A stretch of DNA of 64,000 nucleotides from Saccharomycopsis malanga (Eukaryota; Ascomycota; Saccharomycetes; Ascoideales; Saccharomycopsidaceae): contig CP025326.1 in NCBI GenBank assembly GCA_004014935.1, forward strand, positions 1,116,001 through 1,180,000. The letters run 5' to 3'. Both the position numbers and the translations under genes were made by a program. This document shows, piece by piece, positions 48,790 through 57,700 of this stretch (its first letter is position 1; every line of letters begins with the position of its first letter). Under the pieces are notes generated by a model. The model was not told the DNA's origin. It saw only the letters and a list, made by a program, of their open reading frames with translations, and made no database searches.

Positions 48790-50448
48790 TCAATTCCTAT
48801 AAATTGTCTCAATATCGAGCTTGAGAATCAAAATATTGCGGAGCAAGACAATCATGGTAATAAAGCTGGCAACACCAATTGGCATCACTGCATAGATAAC
48901 AATATTATAATAGTTGAAGTAACGGGAGAATCCACGACGACCTGTCAGTCTCAGGTGTCCGTTCAAAATATTGGACCAGAAGCTGACATAACTGGTGTTG
49001 TCGGGCTGTGGCTCCAAAGTCTGGTCATTAGTGTCCAGGCCAATATTTTCACTAACAGGTATGGAATCTGGTCCAACAGACTCGGGGCTTGTACCGTTGG
49101 TTTTGATCTTGTCGTCCAAGTCGTGAACAAAAAAGTTTTGGATAATGTAGGAAAAGGTCAATATACAACTAATGAAAATCCAAGTATGTAACAAATAGGA
49201 ATCGTTTGGGTTGCATACAAGCAACGTTACACGAATAATGGTGATGAGCAAAACTGACATTGAAAGCATTCTTACAATGGCTGCCGGAATAGTATAGACC
49301 ACAATCCAGCGAACAATGAGACCGTCCAATATGGAGTATACCATGAAGGAAGATACAAAACACCACATGCCAGCCATCAAGTATTCGGATGATCTGGTGT
49401 TCAATAAGTTTGCTAGCACAATATCGTTATATTGTTGTCTATTGTCCTCGTTTGAGATTATTTCCGTCAGACGATGATGGCCTATTCCCATTTTCAGATG
49501 TCCGTACTGAAGTCTGTATGCCTCGTAAAAGTATTGGAACATGTAATAAAGACACGACCATAAAGGCATATCACGACAAATGGCAAGAGCTAGATGTTGT
49601 CGGGGGTTGAGGAATGTGAACACCATTGCTTTCAAAGCTTTCATGGAGTTGGTTTCATCTTTAGCTTTGGATTTTGATTTGGAATTGTCATCTAGAGAAG
49701 TTAAAGAGCCTGAAGAGCTTTTTCTACGATGGTTTCTGGTGGTTCCTGACGTTCTTCTTATAAGCCGGCCTGATCCATGGCCAAAGCTGTGTCCAAGGCT
49801 CCAAAGGCTTGAGCTGCTTCTTGTGGTCTGTAAAGGATGGTTCAAGTCGTTATGGTCTGTACTAGTATCTTCATGACTAGTAAATGTGCCTTCAGAATAA
49901 TTTCTTCTGATACGAGGCATACTATTTTCACTTAAAAGGTCGTTAACTGTTACGGGTTGACCGTCTAGACCACTGAAACCATGCCGCGTCCTTGCTCCTG
50001 GCAACAATCTACGCTGTTCAGAGACAGAAGGCTCTCTAAAAATGCTATTTGAAGAGTGGTCCGTGCCTGGAAGAGAAAGAGGTTCATGTTCCTCAAGCAC
50101 AGGGTCAGAAATATCCAAAGGGATACTCATTTTAGTAGTCCTAAGAGCTTGTAAATAATGTGTATAGCTTGGAGAGCTTGGCAATGGCACTGGTGGAGGA
50201 TGATTGGCATAATCATCGCCACTTTCAGGATTGTCTGGTGTTGTTTCATCCATGTTTCGCTGTCTTCCTGGAGCAGTGCAATTATTTACATCAATATTGT
50301 CATTACTAGCATCACTAGCACCGTTATTGCTATTATCCCCGCCTGAGTCTAGGATTAGCGGCCCAGTGAGCGTCAGTGTACTATTGGTACTGCTATTATC
50401 TGGCGATGTTTCGTTGGAATCAACGTTAGCCCGATGAGTTGTATGCAT
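48790..50448 (-). CDS. EOS1: ER membrane N-glycosylation protein Eos1
   Basis: 552 aa, ATG start. The first ~270 residues are hydrophilic and low-complexity (Ser/Asn/Asp-rich, with a basic RRTSGTTRNHRRKSSS patch). The membrane part begins around KAMVFTFLNPRQHLALAICRD and has four to five hydrophobic segments: YLMAGMWCFVSSFMVYSILDG, WIVVYTIPAAIVRMLSMSVL, TWIFISCILTFSYIIQNFF and IVIYAVMPIGVASFITMIVL. The last one, PIGVASFITM, and the NPRQ...CRD entry match the Eos1 family (YNL080C), an ER protein needed for normal N-glycosylation and oxidative-stress tolerance. It is longer than the 366-aa yeast protein because of the N-terminal extension. An unrelated membrane protein is possible but less likely. 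Confidence 0.72.
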   Translation of the reverse strand: MHTTHRANVDSNETSPDNSSTNSTLTLTGPLILDSGGDNSNNGASDASNDNIDVNNCTAPGRQRNMDETTPDNPESGDDYANHPPPVPLPSSPSYTHYLQALRTTKMSIPLDISDPVLEEHEPLSLPGTDHSSNSIFREPSVSEQRRLLPGARTRHGFSGLDGQPVTVNDLLSENSMPRIRRNYSEGTFTSHEDTSTDHNDLNHPLQTTRSSSSLWSLGHSFGHGSGRLIRRTSGTTRNHRRKSSSGSLTSLDDNSKSKSKAKDETNSMKALKAMVFTFLNPRQHLALAICRDMPLWSCLYYMFQYFYEAYRLQYGHLKMGIGHHRLTEIISNEDNRQQYNDIVLANLLNTRSSEYLMAGMWCFVSSFMVYSILDGLIVRWIVVYTIPAAIVRMLSMSVLLITIIRVTLLVCNPNDSYLLHTWIFISCILTFSYIIQNFFVHDLDDKIKTNGTSPESVGPDSIPVSENIGLDTNDQTLEPQPDNTSYVSFWSNILNGHLRLTGRRGFSRYFNYYNIVIYAVMPIGVASFITMIVLLRNILILKLDIETIYRN

Positions 50449-50733
50449 TGTAGTTGTAAGCTATTCAATTCTCAATCGCTCATGTTCCCTGAACAGAGTC
50501 ACGGTCTCCAATTTGGCTAAGCACTAGGTGTATATTAAGTCTTTATATTAGAAATGATAATGTCTTATAGTTCGAGTCCATTAAATGGGTTTCTAGTACT
50601 GATCAACTTTACTTTGACTCTCTCTTGATCGTATTGTATTCGCTTGCGGTGGTATCCGTTTCTTGGTCTTATTTTATATTTTTCGCGCTGTCTTTTATCC
50701 CTGGTAGGCACGGCATCTACAGATGTCTATTAT

Positions 50734-50742
50734 TGTTGATGA
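50734..50742. repeat. 9-bp target-site duplication, left copy
   Basis: TGTTGATGA, identical to 50990-50998 and directly abutting the simple-repeat tail of the element. Confidence 0.65.
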
Positions 50743-50989
50743 TAATAATAATAACAATAATAACAATAATATCATATATTTCAAATCCAGTACATATCAG
50801 TTCTGTATATACGCGCTATGTCTAAGGTGACGTGGTAAACCCCTATTATGTCCTTTTGATCATAGTTGACTCACCCGTGTTCCTGTTAGGTCTTTTCTCT
50901 TCTTCGAGAGTACTATCTAAATTATCCTGCCAGGTCTTCTTCCTTCTCCAAGAGCACTGGCCACTGAGCCATACGGCCCAGCGGCTTAC
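50743..50989 (-). repeat. tRNA-like SINE candidate with perfect 9-bp TSD
   Basis: Minus strand: the head starts GTAAGCCGCTGGGCCGTATG, with A box TGGCTCAGTGG and CCAGTGCTCT. The 35 bases at 50951-50985 are identical to 63884-63918 on the other strand. Then AAGACCTGGCAGGATAATTT, GTACTCTCGAAGAAGAG, and AAAAGACCTAACAGG (as in the 48-kb copy). After an internal deletion of the central body comes the tail with TTAGACATAGCGCGTATATA, GAACTGATATGTACTGG and AAATATATGATATTATTG. It ends in a TTATTATTG-type simple repeat. TGTTGATGA abuts both ends (50734-50742 and 50990-50998). This is the hallmark pattern of target-primed retrotransposition of a SINE. Confidence 0.75.
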
Positions 50990-50998
50990 TGTTGATGA
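50990..50998. repeat. 9-bp target-site duplication, right copy
   Basis: TGTTGATGA, identical to 50734-50742, immediately outside the tRNA-like head of the element. Confidence 0.65.
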
Positions 50999-51206
50999 CT
51001 CCTAACAATAGATATTGGTTATTTATTGATCTCTGTAGCTACTTTGGGTCTTGACAGGCTTTTACGAAAACGCACATTATGGTAATATAATATCATGTTA
51101 TTATTCAAACGGATAATAGTATATTAAGCAAACACACAAGGTTTGTAACTTGGCCCCACAGAGCACTCTGTAGGCCAATAGACATATATAATAATAATAA
51201 CAGCAA

Positions 51207-51879
51207 TCAGATCGCTTCCAATTGAGCGGTGATTTCATCCAACTCGGACTTGGAAGCTTGGTACTTTTCGTTCAACTCTTCAAACTTCTTCTCCAAATCG
51301 TCCTTTTCAGCTTCTAAGCTGGCAACCTTTCTCTCCAACTGTTCGGCCTTGATGTCAACTTCTCTCAATTTCTCAGTAGTCTCCTTCAAATTCTTGTCCG
51401 AATTCTCCAATTCCTCCTCCAACAACTGGTTCTTCTTGGTGTAGTTTTCATTGTTGGTCTTCAAAGAAGTGGACTCTTCTGCATGCGACTTATACTCCGA
51501 CAATTGCTCCTCAACTTTCTCAAGTTCCCCCTCCAAGGACTCATTCTTGACAGTCAAAGCCTGAATGCTGTGATCTTTCTCAAGGTTCTCTTGTTCCAAC
51601 TCCTTGATACGTTCAGCATGCTCATCGGCTTTTTCTTGCCATTTTTCAGCTTCAAGCTTCAAGCTGTTGATTTTCTAAAAAAACATTTTGTTAGTCCATT
51701 GTTCAGAATACATCAACGTTTGGGAGATCATTAAGCGACCGCCTAAATAACTTAACCTATTTAGTCACAGCGCTAATCTAAACATCCATATCTGATTCAT
51801 CCATTATAATTTCCATATTTCCCATGCCTATCCCTTAATAACCTCTCATTTTATAACTTACTTCCTTGAGTTTATCCAT
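51207..51879 (-). CDS. TPM1: tropomyosin, two exons
   Basis: Exon 1 is 51862-51879 (MDKLKE), the intron 51675-51861 and exon 2 51207-51674 (KINSLKLEAEKWQEKADEHA onward). Joined in phase 0 the product is 161 aa, the same length as S. cerevisiae Tpm2 and S. pombe Cdc8. The join MDKLKE-KINSLKLEAEKW matches yeast Tpm1 MDKIRE-KLSNLKLEAESW. The whole protein is a heptad coiled coil, with the conserved NNENYTKKNQLLEEELE block in the middle and ELDEITAQLEAI at the end. Tropomyosin polymerises along formin-nucleated actin cables and protects them. Without splicing, the long frame would start only at a TTG, so the intron decides the start. Reb1- and Cbf1-type sites lie upstream. Confidence 0.95.
51675..51861 (-). 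other. 187-nt intron of TPM1
   Basis: The 5' splice site is GTAAGT right after GAA (codon 6), the branch-like GACTAAC lies 15-20 nt before the end, and the 3' site is TTTTTTTAG. The position after six codons is typical of yeast introns near the 5' end of genes. Confidence 0.9.
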
Positions 51880-52200
51880 ATTGTACGTTGTTGTGTTCAA
51901 GAGACGTTGTCCAAACTTCTGATCGTGATCCCGTTCTCCCTCCCTATTCAAAGAAAAAGGTAAAAAGCACAGCTCACCAATGTTTTTTCTAGCCTTAAGC
52001 GCCACTACAAAATAAACACAACATTCGCTAAATGTCATAATGTATTACCCGGACACGTGCGCTAGCGTGTTTATGTTGTGAGCAGCGCGTGAAGGTACAT
52101 GCTGGTGCATTCAACATCAGTACTATACTATAACATTTAAAAGAGAGCAACATTTTCAGTATTTGGGAGAGTCTAAAGTGATTAAAAGGTGAACTATTTA
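51880..52200. other. TPM1 promoter / SMP3 3' flank
   Basis: 321 bp. It contains TTACCCG at 52045-52051 (Reb1-type) followed by CACGTG at 52054-52059 and the palindrome GCGCTAGC just after, about 170-180 bp upstream of the TPM1 ATG. Confidence 0.5.
52045..52059. promoter_or_regulatory. adjacent Reb1-type and Cbf1-type sites upstream of TPM1
   Basis: TTACCCG (reverse complement CGGGTAA) and CACGTG are separated by two bases. General regulatory factors of this kind usually mark nucleosome-free promoters. Motif match only. Confidence 0.45.
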
Positions 52201-54087
52201 TTATTGTTGGCGTACACGATATATTCCAATTCCAGGCTGGAGATTAGGAAAGTTCAAATGATCCATGTCCAAGTGGTAAAAGTATGACCATTGTTCTTCA
52301 AACTGAAAGCTGTCGATTTTCTGATAATGTTTTTGCACAACTCTATTAAACGAGCTGATAGGACATATAAGAAGTGTAGGTTTGCAAGTGCGAACAGTTT
52401 CTTCCAACACCTTTTCCAAACGGTTAATTTCCATACCCATTGTATCGACTACTGTGATCCCTTTTGTCGTAGAGTAATTATAACTCAATAGAGTATCCAA
52501 GTTGTCAGTAAACTCCACATCCATGCCAAGAGCTTTGATCTGGTCATCATATTTTTTTAGAGTAACTGACAGGTTACCTAAAAGCCAAGTAGGAGGAGGG
52601 TAGGTTCTCCACCATATTTGTATGGTATTATCCAATTTGTTGGATTCCCGAAGGTGTTCAAGGACTGGTATGACACCGCCTTGATGGAACACTCCCATGA
52701 GAATTCCCAAAGCAATATTGAAAACATACCAAGCATAAAGTATGTTTCTTACCAAGGCTTTAGCTCTTGGGGTAATTATCACGAAAGCACTTGGTTTCTT
52801 GCTGGTACTGTCGGACCCGCCAGTTTTCTGACCCTTTTTGGCCTCAAACTTTTCGTTCAAATCTTCAAAGTCAATAATTTTCAATATAAGAGGTTGCAAA
52901 GGAAGCAAGAACCGTAATTCTTGATGTGGAATCACCGACAAGAACAATAAGCCGGAAAGTATAGACAAGTAGATGACACATTGTGATGAGAGTTGCCCAA
53001 ACTGGTCGTTCTGAGACTGGAGTCTATTATAAGTGGCATAGGAAGCGTGTCTAAGATCAAAGTTAACACGGAGAAAAGAAAAGAACCGTTTCAAGTTGAG
53101 AAGAAACACTAAATACAATGGGCCCAACATCTGTATCAAGTTTACGGTTAAATGAGTGTAACGTGGATGTATTCCATGTTTAGCCAAGTTTGAGTAGTTT
53201 GAGTTATAAATGAGATTGTTGAGAGGGGCAATTATTAAGGGTTGTCGGAAGATGGAAAGTGTGTACTGATATTTAGTTGTTGGATATAGCATTGCTTGCA
53301 AAAATTCATACAATAACGTGTCTGCATAAGCTAATCCAAGACAACATACAACTCCTGATATTAGGAACACTGCAAAAGAAAGAAATTTCTTGTAACAAAT
53401 AAAGAACTTCGCCAAATACCAAGCTGGCAAGACAAGGAAAGCAGCAAAGGTAATACGATTGAAAAGTCCAAAGCTGATAACTAAAGCAAGCAAAGCAAGA
53501 CTTCCGAAGTTATTTGGCACGGTTCCCAGAGATCCCGAGCTTGCGTGGTATTGTTCAGCGTTCTTTTTACGGTCTAGTTGAACATATTCATGATTTTCCA
53601 TTTGGGTTTTCAACGTGTTGATAGTGTAAAGACACCAAAGCAACACGACGGTCTCCACAGAATTGGAAAATGTATGAGATTGAAACACGGCGACGACATA
53701 ACTTGTGTATAAGAGAGTCATACTGGTGAGATTCTTCCTTGTCGATACCGTAGATAGTTTTATCAAAATACAATCCATGGAGACCCATGACGCCAAAAGA
53801 AAGGCTAGGCGAGCTAAATACAACTTCTGTATAGGGGTGCTGGCTAATGTGTTTCCCCAGGATGAAAAGAAGGGATAGTAAACTGCAAAAATAGCAGCCA
53901 AGCTTCTTGCGGGCCTGGTGGACGTAAATTCCCATGGCAAGTCTTTATTGGAACTAGATGATAGGATGCTGTTTACCACATTAAAACCCTGGAAATGTTC
54001 ATCTGGATGGATGTAAGAGTCCTGAAGAGCAATAAAAAACCGCCATCCAGTAAATAGCAAAAGTAGTATTATAATTTTCTGATTCAT
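52201..54087 (-). CDS. SMP3: GPI mannosyltransferase IV Smp3 (PIG-Z family)
   Basis: 628 aa, ATG start. Dolichol-phosphate-mannose-dependent GT-C glycosyltransferase that adds the fourth mannose to GPI precursors in the ER lumen, essential in yeasts. The N-terminal first helix is followed by SYIHPDEHFQG (HPDEHFQ, residues 27-33), the luminal catalytic-loop signature of the Alg9/Pig-B/Smp3 family in its Smp3 form. Then come PWEFTSTRPARSLAA and SFSNSVETVVLLW-type blocks and multiple membrane spans. The motif SVIPHQELRFLLPLQPLI (about 380-400) is the HQE-x-RFLLP signature of the family. It is longer than S. cerevisiae Smp3 (516 aa), with a hydrophilic insert around 405-430. With BST1 it is the second GPI-anchor gene in the window. 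Confidence 0.9.
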   Translation of the reverse strand: MNQKIIILLLLFTGWRFFIALQDSYIHPDEHFQGFNVVNSILSSSSNKDLPWEFTSTRPARSLAAIFAVYYPFFSSWGNTLASTPIQKLYLARLAFLLASWVSMDCILIKLSTVSTRKNLTSMTLLYTSYVVAVFQSHTFSNSVETVVLLWCLYTINTLKTQMENHEYVQLDRKKNAEQYHASSGSLGTVPNNFGSLALLALVISFGLFNRITFAAFLVLPAWYLAKFFICYKKFLSFAVFLISGVVCCLGLAYADTLLYEFLQAMLYPTTKYQYTLSIFRQPLIIAPLNNLIYNSNYSNLAKHGIHPRYTHLTVNLIQMLGPLYLVFLLNLKRFFSFLRVNFDLRHASYATYNRLQSQNDQFGQLSSQCVIYLSILSGLLFLSVIPHQELRFLLPLQPLILKIIDFEDLNEKFEAKKGQKTGGSDSTSKKPSAFVIITPRAKALVRNILYAWYVFNIALGILMGVFHQGGVIPVLEHLRESNKLDNTIQIWWRTYPPPTWLLGNLSVTLKKYDDQIKALGMDVEFTDNLDTLLSYNYSTTKGITVVDTMGMEINRLEKVLEETVRTCKPTLLICPISSFNRVVQKHYQKIDSFQFEEQWSYFYHLDMDHLNFPNLQPGIGIYRVRQQ

Positions 54088-54710
54088 AGTGCCAATGGTC
54101 TGTAAATGTCTAAAGTGTTAGTTGTATGGTTCTAAAAAATGTAAAAATTGGACGACTCACATAGTCCAGACGTGCCGCCGTATTATCTACTTTTCATTGG
54201 TAAACAAATTCAACAAATTCAGTGTCTTTGGATCAATCAGTTCTGCGCTTATTATGAATTTTATGGAAAATTCACTATGGTAGAGTGGCCAAAATGAGTA
54301 CTTGATATTTTTCACTTTTCGATGATCCAGCAGCATGGGTCTTTCCTTATATTAAAGTGAATACTGGAAATGATTTACTAATGAAAATAGAATGTGGTTA
54401 TAATATGGCATTCAATCGATATGAAATGCATGAATAATTTTGATATTAATAGCATTACTACCATTTGAGAGTAAAAGTCATGGAGGCATTAGTAATTAAA
54501 GTAGATAAAAACATATTAAAAAAAAAAAAGAAAAACGAGACAAAAAAACATAATAAAAAAACAAAAGCAAGAATAAACAACCCATAAACAAAAAAACTAA
54601 TAAACAAAATTAAACAAAGATCAAAACTAAAAAAAGAAGAAGAGAAAAAAATCAAATGTATCGTAAATGTCTAATGAACAAAACTAATAAATTTAAATCA
54701 AATATCGATT
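54088..54710. other. SMP3 promoter and AXL2 3' flank
   Basis: About 620 bp. It contains a very A-rich tract at 54516-54660 (T-rich on the AXL2 sense strand, fitting its 3' UTR). No supported ORF. Confidence 0.45.
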
Positions 54711-57700
54711 TCAGTCGGTATAATCGTAAACAACTTCAGAGCTTTCATTGCTTCTGCTTCCCATGCTACTATGGCTTCTTTTATGATGAGTCCCTTCAAT
54801 AATATGGCCTCTTGTACTTCTGCGATTGTTGACAGCCAACAAGATTGGGTTTCCCAGATCCATGTCGGTGAAACCAGAGTAATCATTTTCATTTATGGAC
54901 GAGGTATCATCAGAGTTTGGAGAAAATCTCGGGATTGTAGTGTCGATGGTTGAACTGTGTTCATGACCATTTATATTTTCTTCCTCTGTTGTGCTAGTAT
55001 CTTCACTCAAATTCCGTTTCAAGTTACGACGAACATTGTAAGGGTTTCGGCGAGTTGGCACAGACAAAGCTCCCACAGTGTCAGCATTATTAGCAGCGTC
55101 ATCAAAGTTGGTTATGTTTTCTGAGCTTCCAAAGTTCAAGTTTGGCGAATAAATGACAGGAAGTGGGTTGCCAGCGTCGAAAGAAAAGGAATCTTCCTTT
55201 TGATGTGATTTAAAAGGAGAAGGTGATTTGGAGGAGGATTTGGAATTAGATGAGGAATGGAAAGAACGTTGTTGACGATAAGAATCTGATGAGGATGAAC
55301 AAGTTTGTGAAAGGTTTCTCTTTCTTGAATGGTTTGCCTTTTGAGCTCTAGATTGTTCGGAATAAGACATCATGGTACGTTGACCTGTGGTGCCAAAAGT
55401 ATTATTGTAGAAACTGTTATCAGACTGGTTTGTGATATTGTTTCTACCGATTTCCGCACTATGATCAAGCTCTAGGTCATTCTTTGTGTTTTGTTCCTGG
55501 GAATTGTCCAACTTTGAGTTGCTTTCTTCACTGATTCTAGGCACAGGAATATGTTCTTCTTTCAAGACTTCCAAGTCTGGAGCAGAAAACGAAAGTCTAG
55601 ATTTTCTTTGTGATGAGGAAGAAGAACTATTGGAAATTGAACTAGAGCGTTGGTCATAATATTGATTAGCATAATCACTGCTGGTGGCAGAAACTTGGCT
55701 GCTATGAACCACGTTTCCTTTGGAATCGAGTCTGGTGACATTTCCACTATCTTCTCTGTCAACTTTAGCAGTAGGTTCAGCAGCAGGCAACTCGCTAGGA
55801 TCAATCGTTTTGCCGACTCTGTCATCAACCAATCTGACAGAAAACAATTCGTCAGTAGATACCGTAGCAAGCGAATTGATTGATTCCTGGCGACGGTTTC
55901 CAGACAACCTGAGTCTTGTTGAGTTCACAACCTGACGCCATGACTTTCTAGGGACCCGAAGGTTGGAGTTTCTATTGGATGTCTCTTTGGCAGACATATT
56001 GTCACTATTGTTAGCTGTTTTGAACTCACTGGTATCTTCCTTTTCATCCTCAGTAGGTTCCACGGTTCCAGCAGTGAGTCTATTGTGTTTGCTCAAGTTG
56101 GATGACGACAAGCTGGTCGGCATGTCCAACAAGTTGTCTGTGGAAATGTACTCGCGAGGAGCTGTATCATAGGGAGAGTAATTGGTAGGATATTCAACGG
56201 TATCCATGTATTTGCTATTGGACGTGTCATTAGCTGTATTGGACGTGTCATTAGCTGTACCAGAAGTGTTATAGTTTTGAGACTCTTCTTTAGGATCCTC
56301 ATCATTGAACTGTTCATTGAATTCGACGTCTGTAACTGAGGAATGGATTGACTCTATTTCGCCCTTATTTTGTTTATCATATGAAAGAGAGCTGTTGTCT
56401 CGAATGATCTGCCAATTCTGAGACTCACTGGACAACTCGGTTTGTTTTTCCAATTCAAAAGGATGCTTATAGTTGGATCCATCGTTACTGGAGTTGTTGC
56501 TTATAGTTTTTTCAAGTTCCTCCTCGGCAGTTGCAAAAGAGTCTTGTCGAGTTACTGAGCGTTGTCCCATATTATAAGGGTTATTTAACAGAGGCTTGGA
56601 GATGTTATGGCTGGTAGACGACTCTAGATCTGATTTTTGTTCACGTCTTTTGTAAAGACAACAAGCTATCAAAAGAGCAATAATAATAGCAACCACGGGC
56701 AAAATAGTTCCTAAAATAATAGCTAATTTCTGGTTTTTCGAAAAACCATGATGAGCTTTCACTCCTCTGATGGTGAATGAAACTTGACTTTGTTCCTGAC
56801 GTTTAGTAAGCTTTGTAGTGGCCGCAGACAAGACAACAACAATATCGCTGAATTGCTGGGCAGGAACATTGCCAAAAAACGTGTTGTTTTGAGTGTCAAA
56901 GTGTAGCCAGCTGCTGGAAAAGGAGGCCGTGACGTTTGGTGTGTCGCTGACAAACATGGAGGGCAGAAGAGCATACTGGAAGAAGTGGCCTCTTGTAGCA
57001 TTGACAACAGAAGGGATGTTGTCTGTGTTGAAAGGTGTGGAAGGAGATGTGGAATTGGAACTAGTGGAGGAGGAGTTGGAAGATGTATTGGAAGAATTGG
57101 AAAATGTGGAATTCGTAGCATCTGGAGAGCTTATTTTAAATGGAAGAGATACAACATCTTGAAATTGGTCATAGATATCAACAGAAAACGATGTGGACAA
57201 GTTATGATGATTTTCCGGAAGAGTGCCATAGATAAGAGCTTTTTCCTGATTTAGTTTGATCCAATCAGGAACATTATCTGTGAGATTGATAGACGAGATG
57301 TTCTGAGAGTTGATTGTGTTGCCGTCAAGAAATACCTTGTCCAAAGGCACCTCTATATCGAAGGAGGAATTTGTCGATATGGAAATCGGACTTTGGACAG
57401 ATGTGCTAAGCTGGTGGGCTCCGATTACTAGTTTGAAAGTCGCTATAACAGCCAGAAACCCTTCGTAATCAGTAGCAATAAGATCGAAGGGATATACCAC
57501 CGAAGGAGCTATCTTGGAATTAACGGCAGGGGCAGTTCCCGAGAAAGTCATGTTGGAACCTGTCAGAGAAAACGACACCCAAGGTGGAAGCGACGTCCTG
57601 TTGGCTGAAAGACCATAATATGCGATTAATGGGTTTCCGTTTCTTGGGTTTTGGATGAAAGTACGGCTTTTGTCAAAAGAAATCGAGAAATCGTGGCCTG

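Larger units (their letters stand above)
50449..51206. other. EOS1 promoter and TPM1 3' flank with a repeat copy
   Basis: About 760 bp. The repeat at 50743-50989 with its 9-bp flanking duplication takes up a third. The TPM1 3' side (51010-51206) is AT-rich with an (AAT)-like run at 51186-51199. No ORF is supported. Confidence 0.5.
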
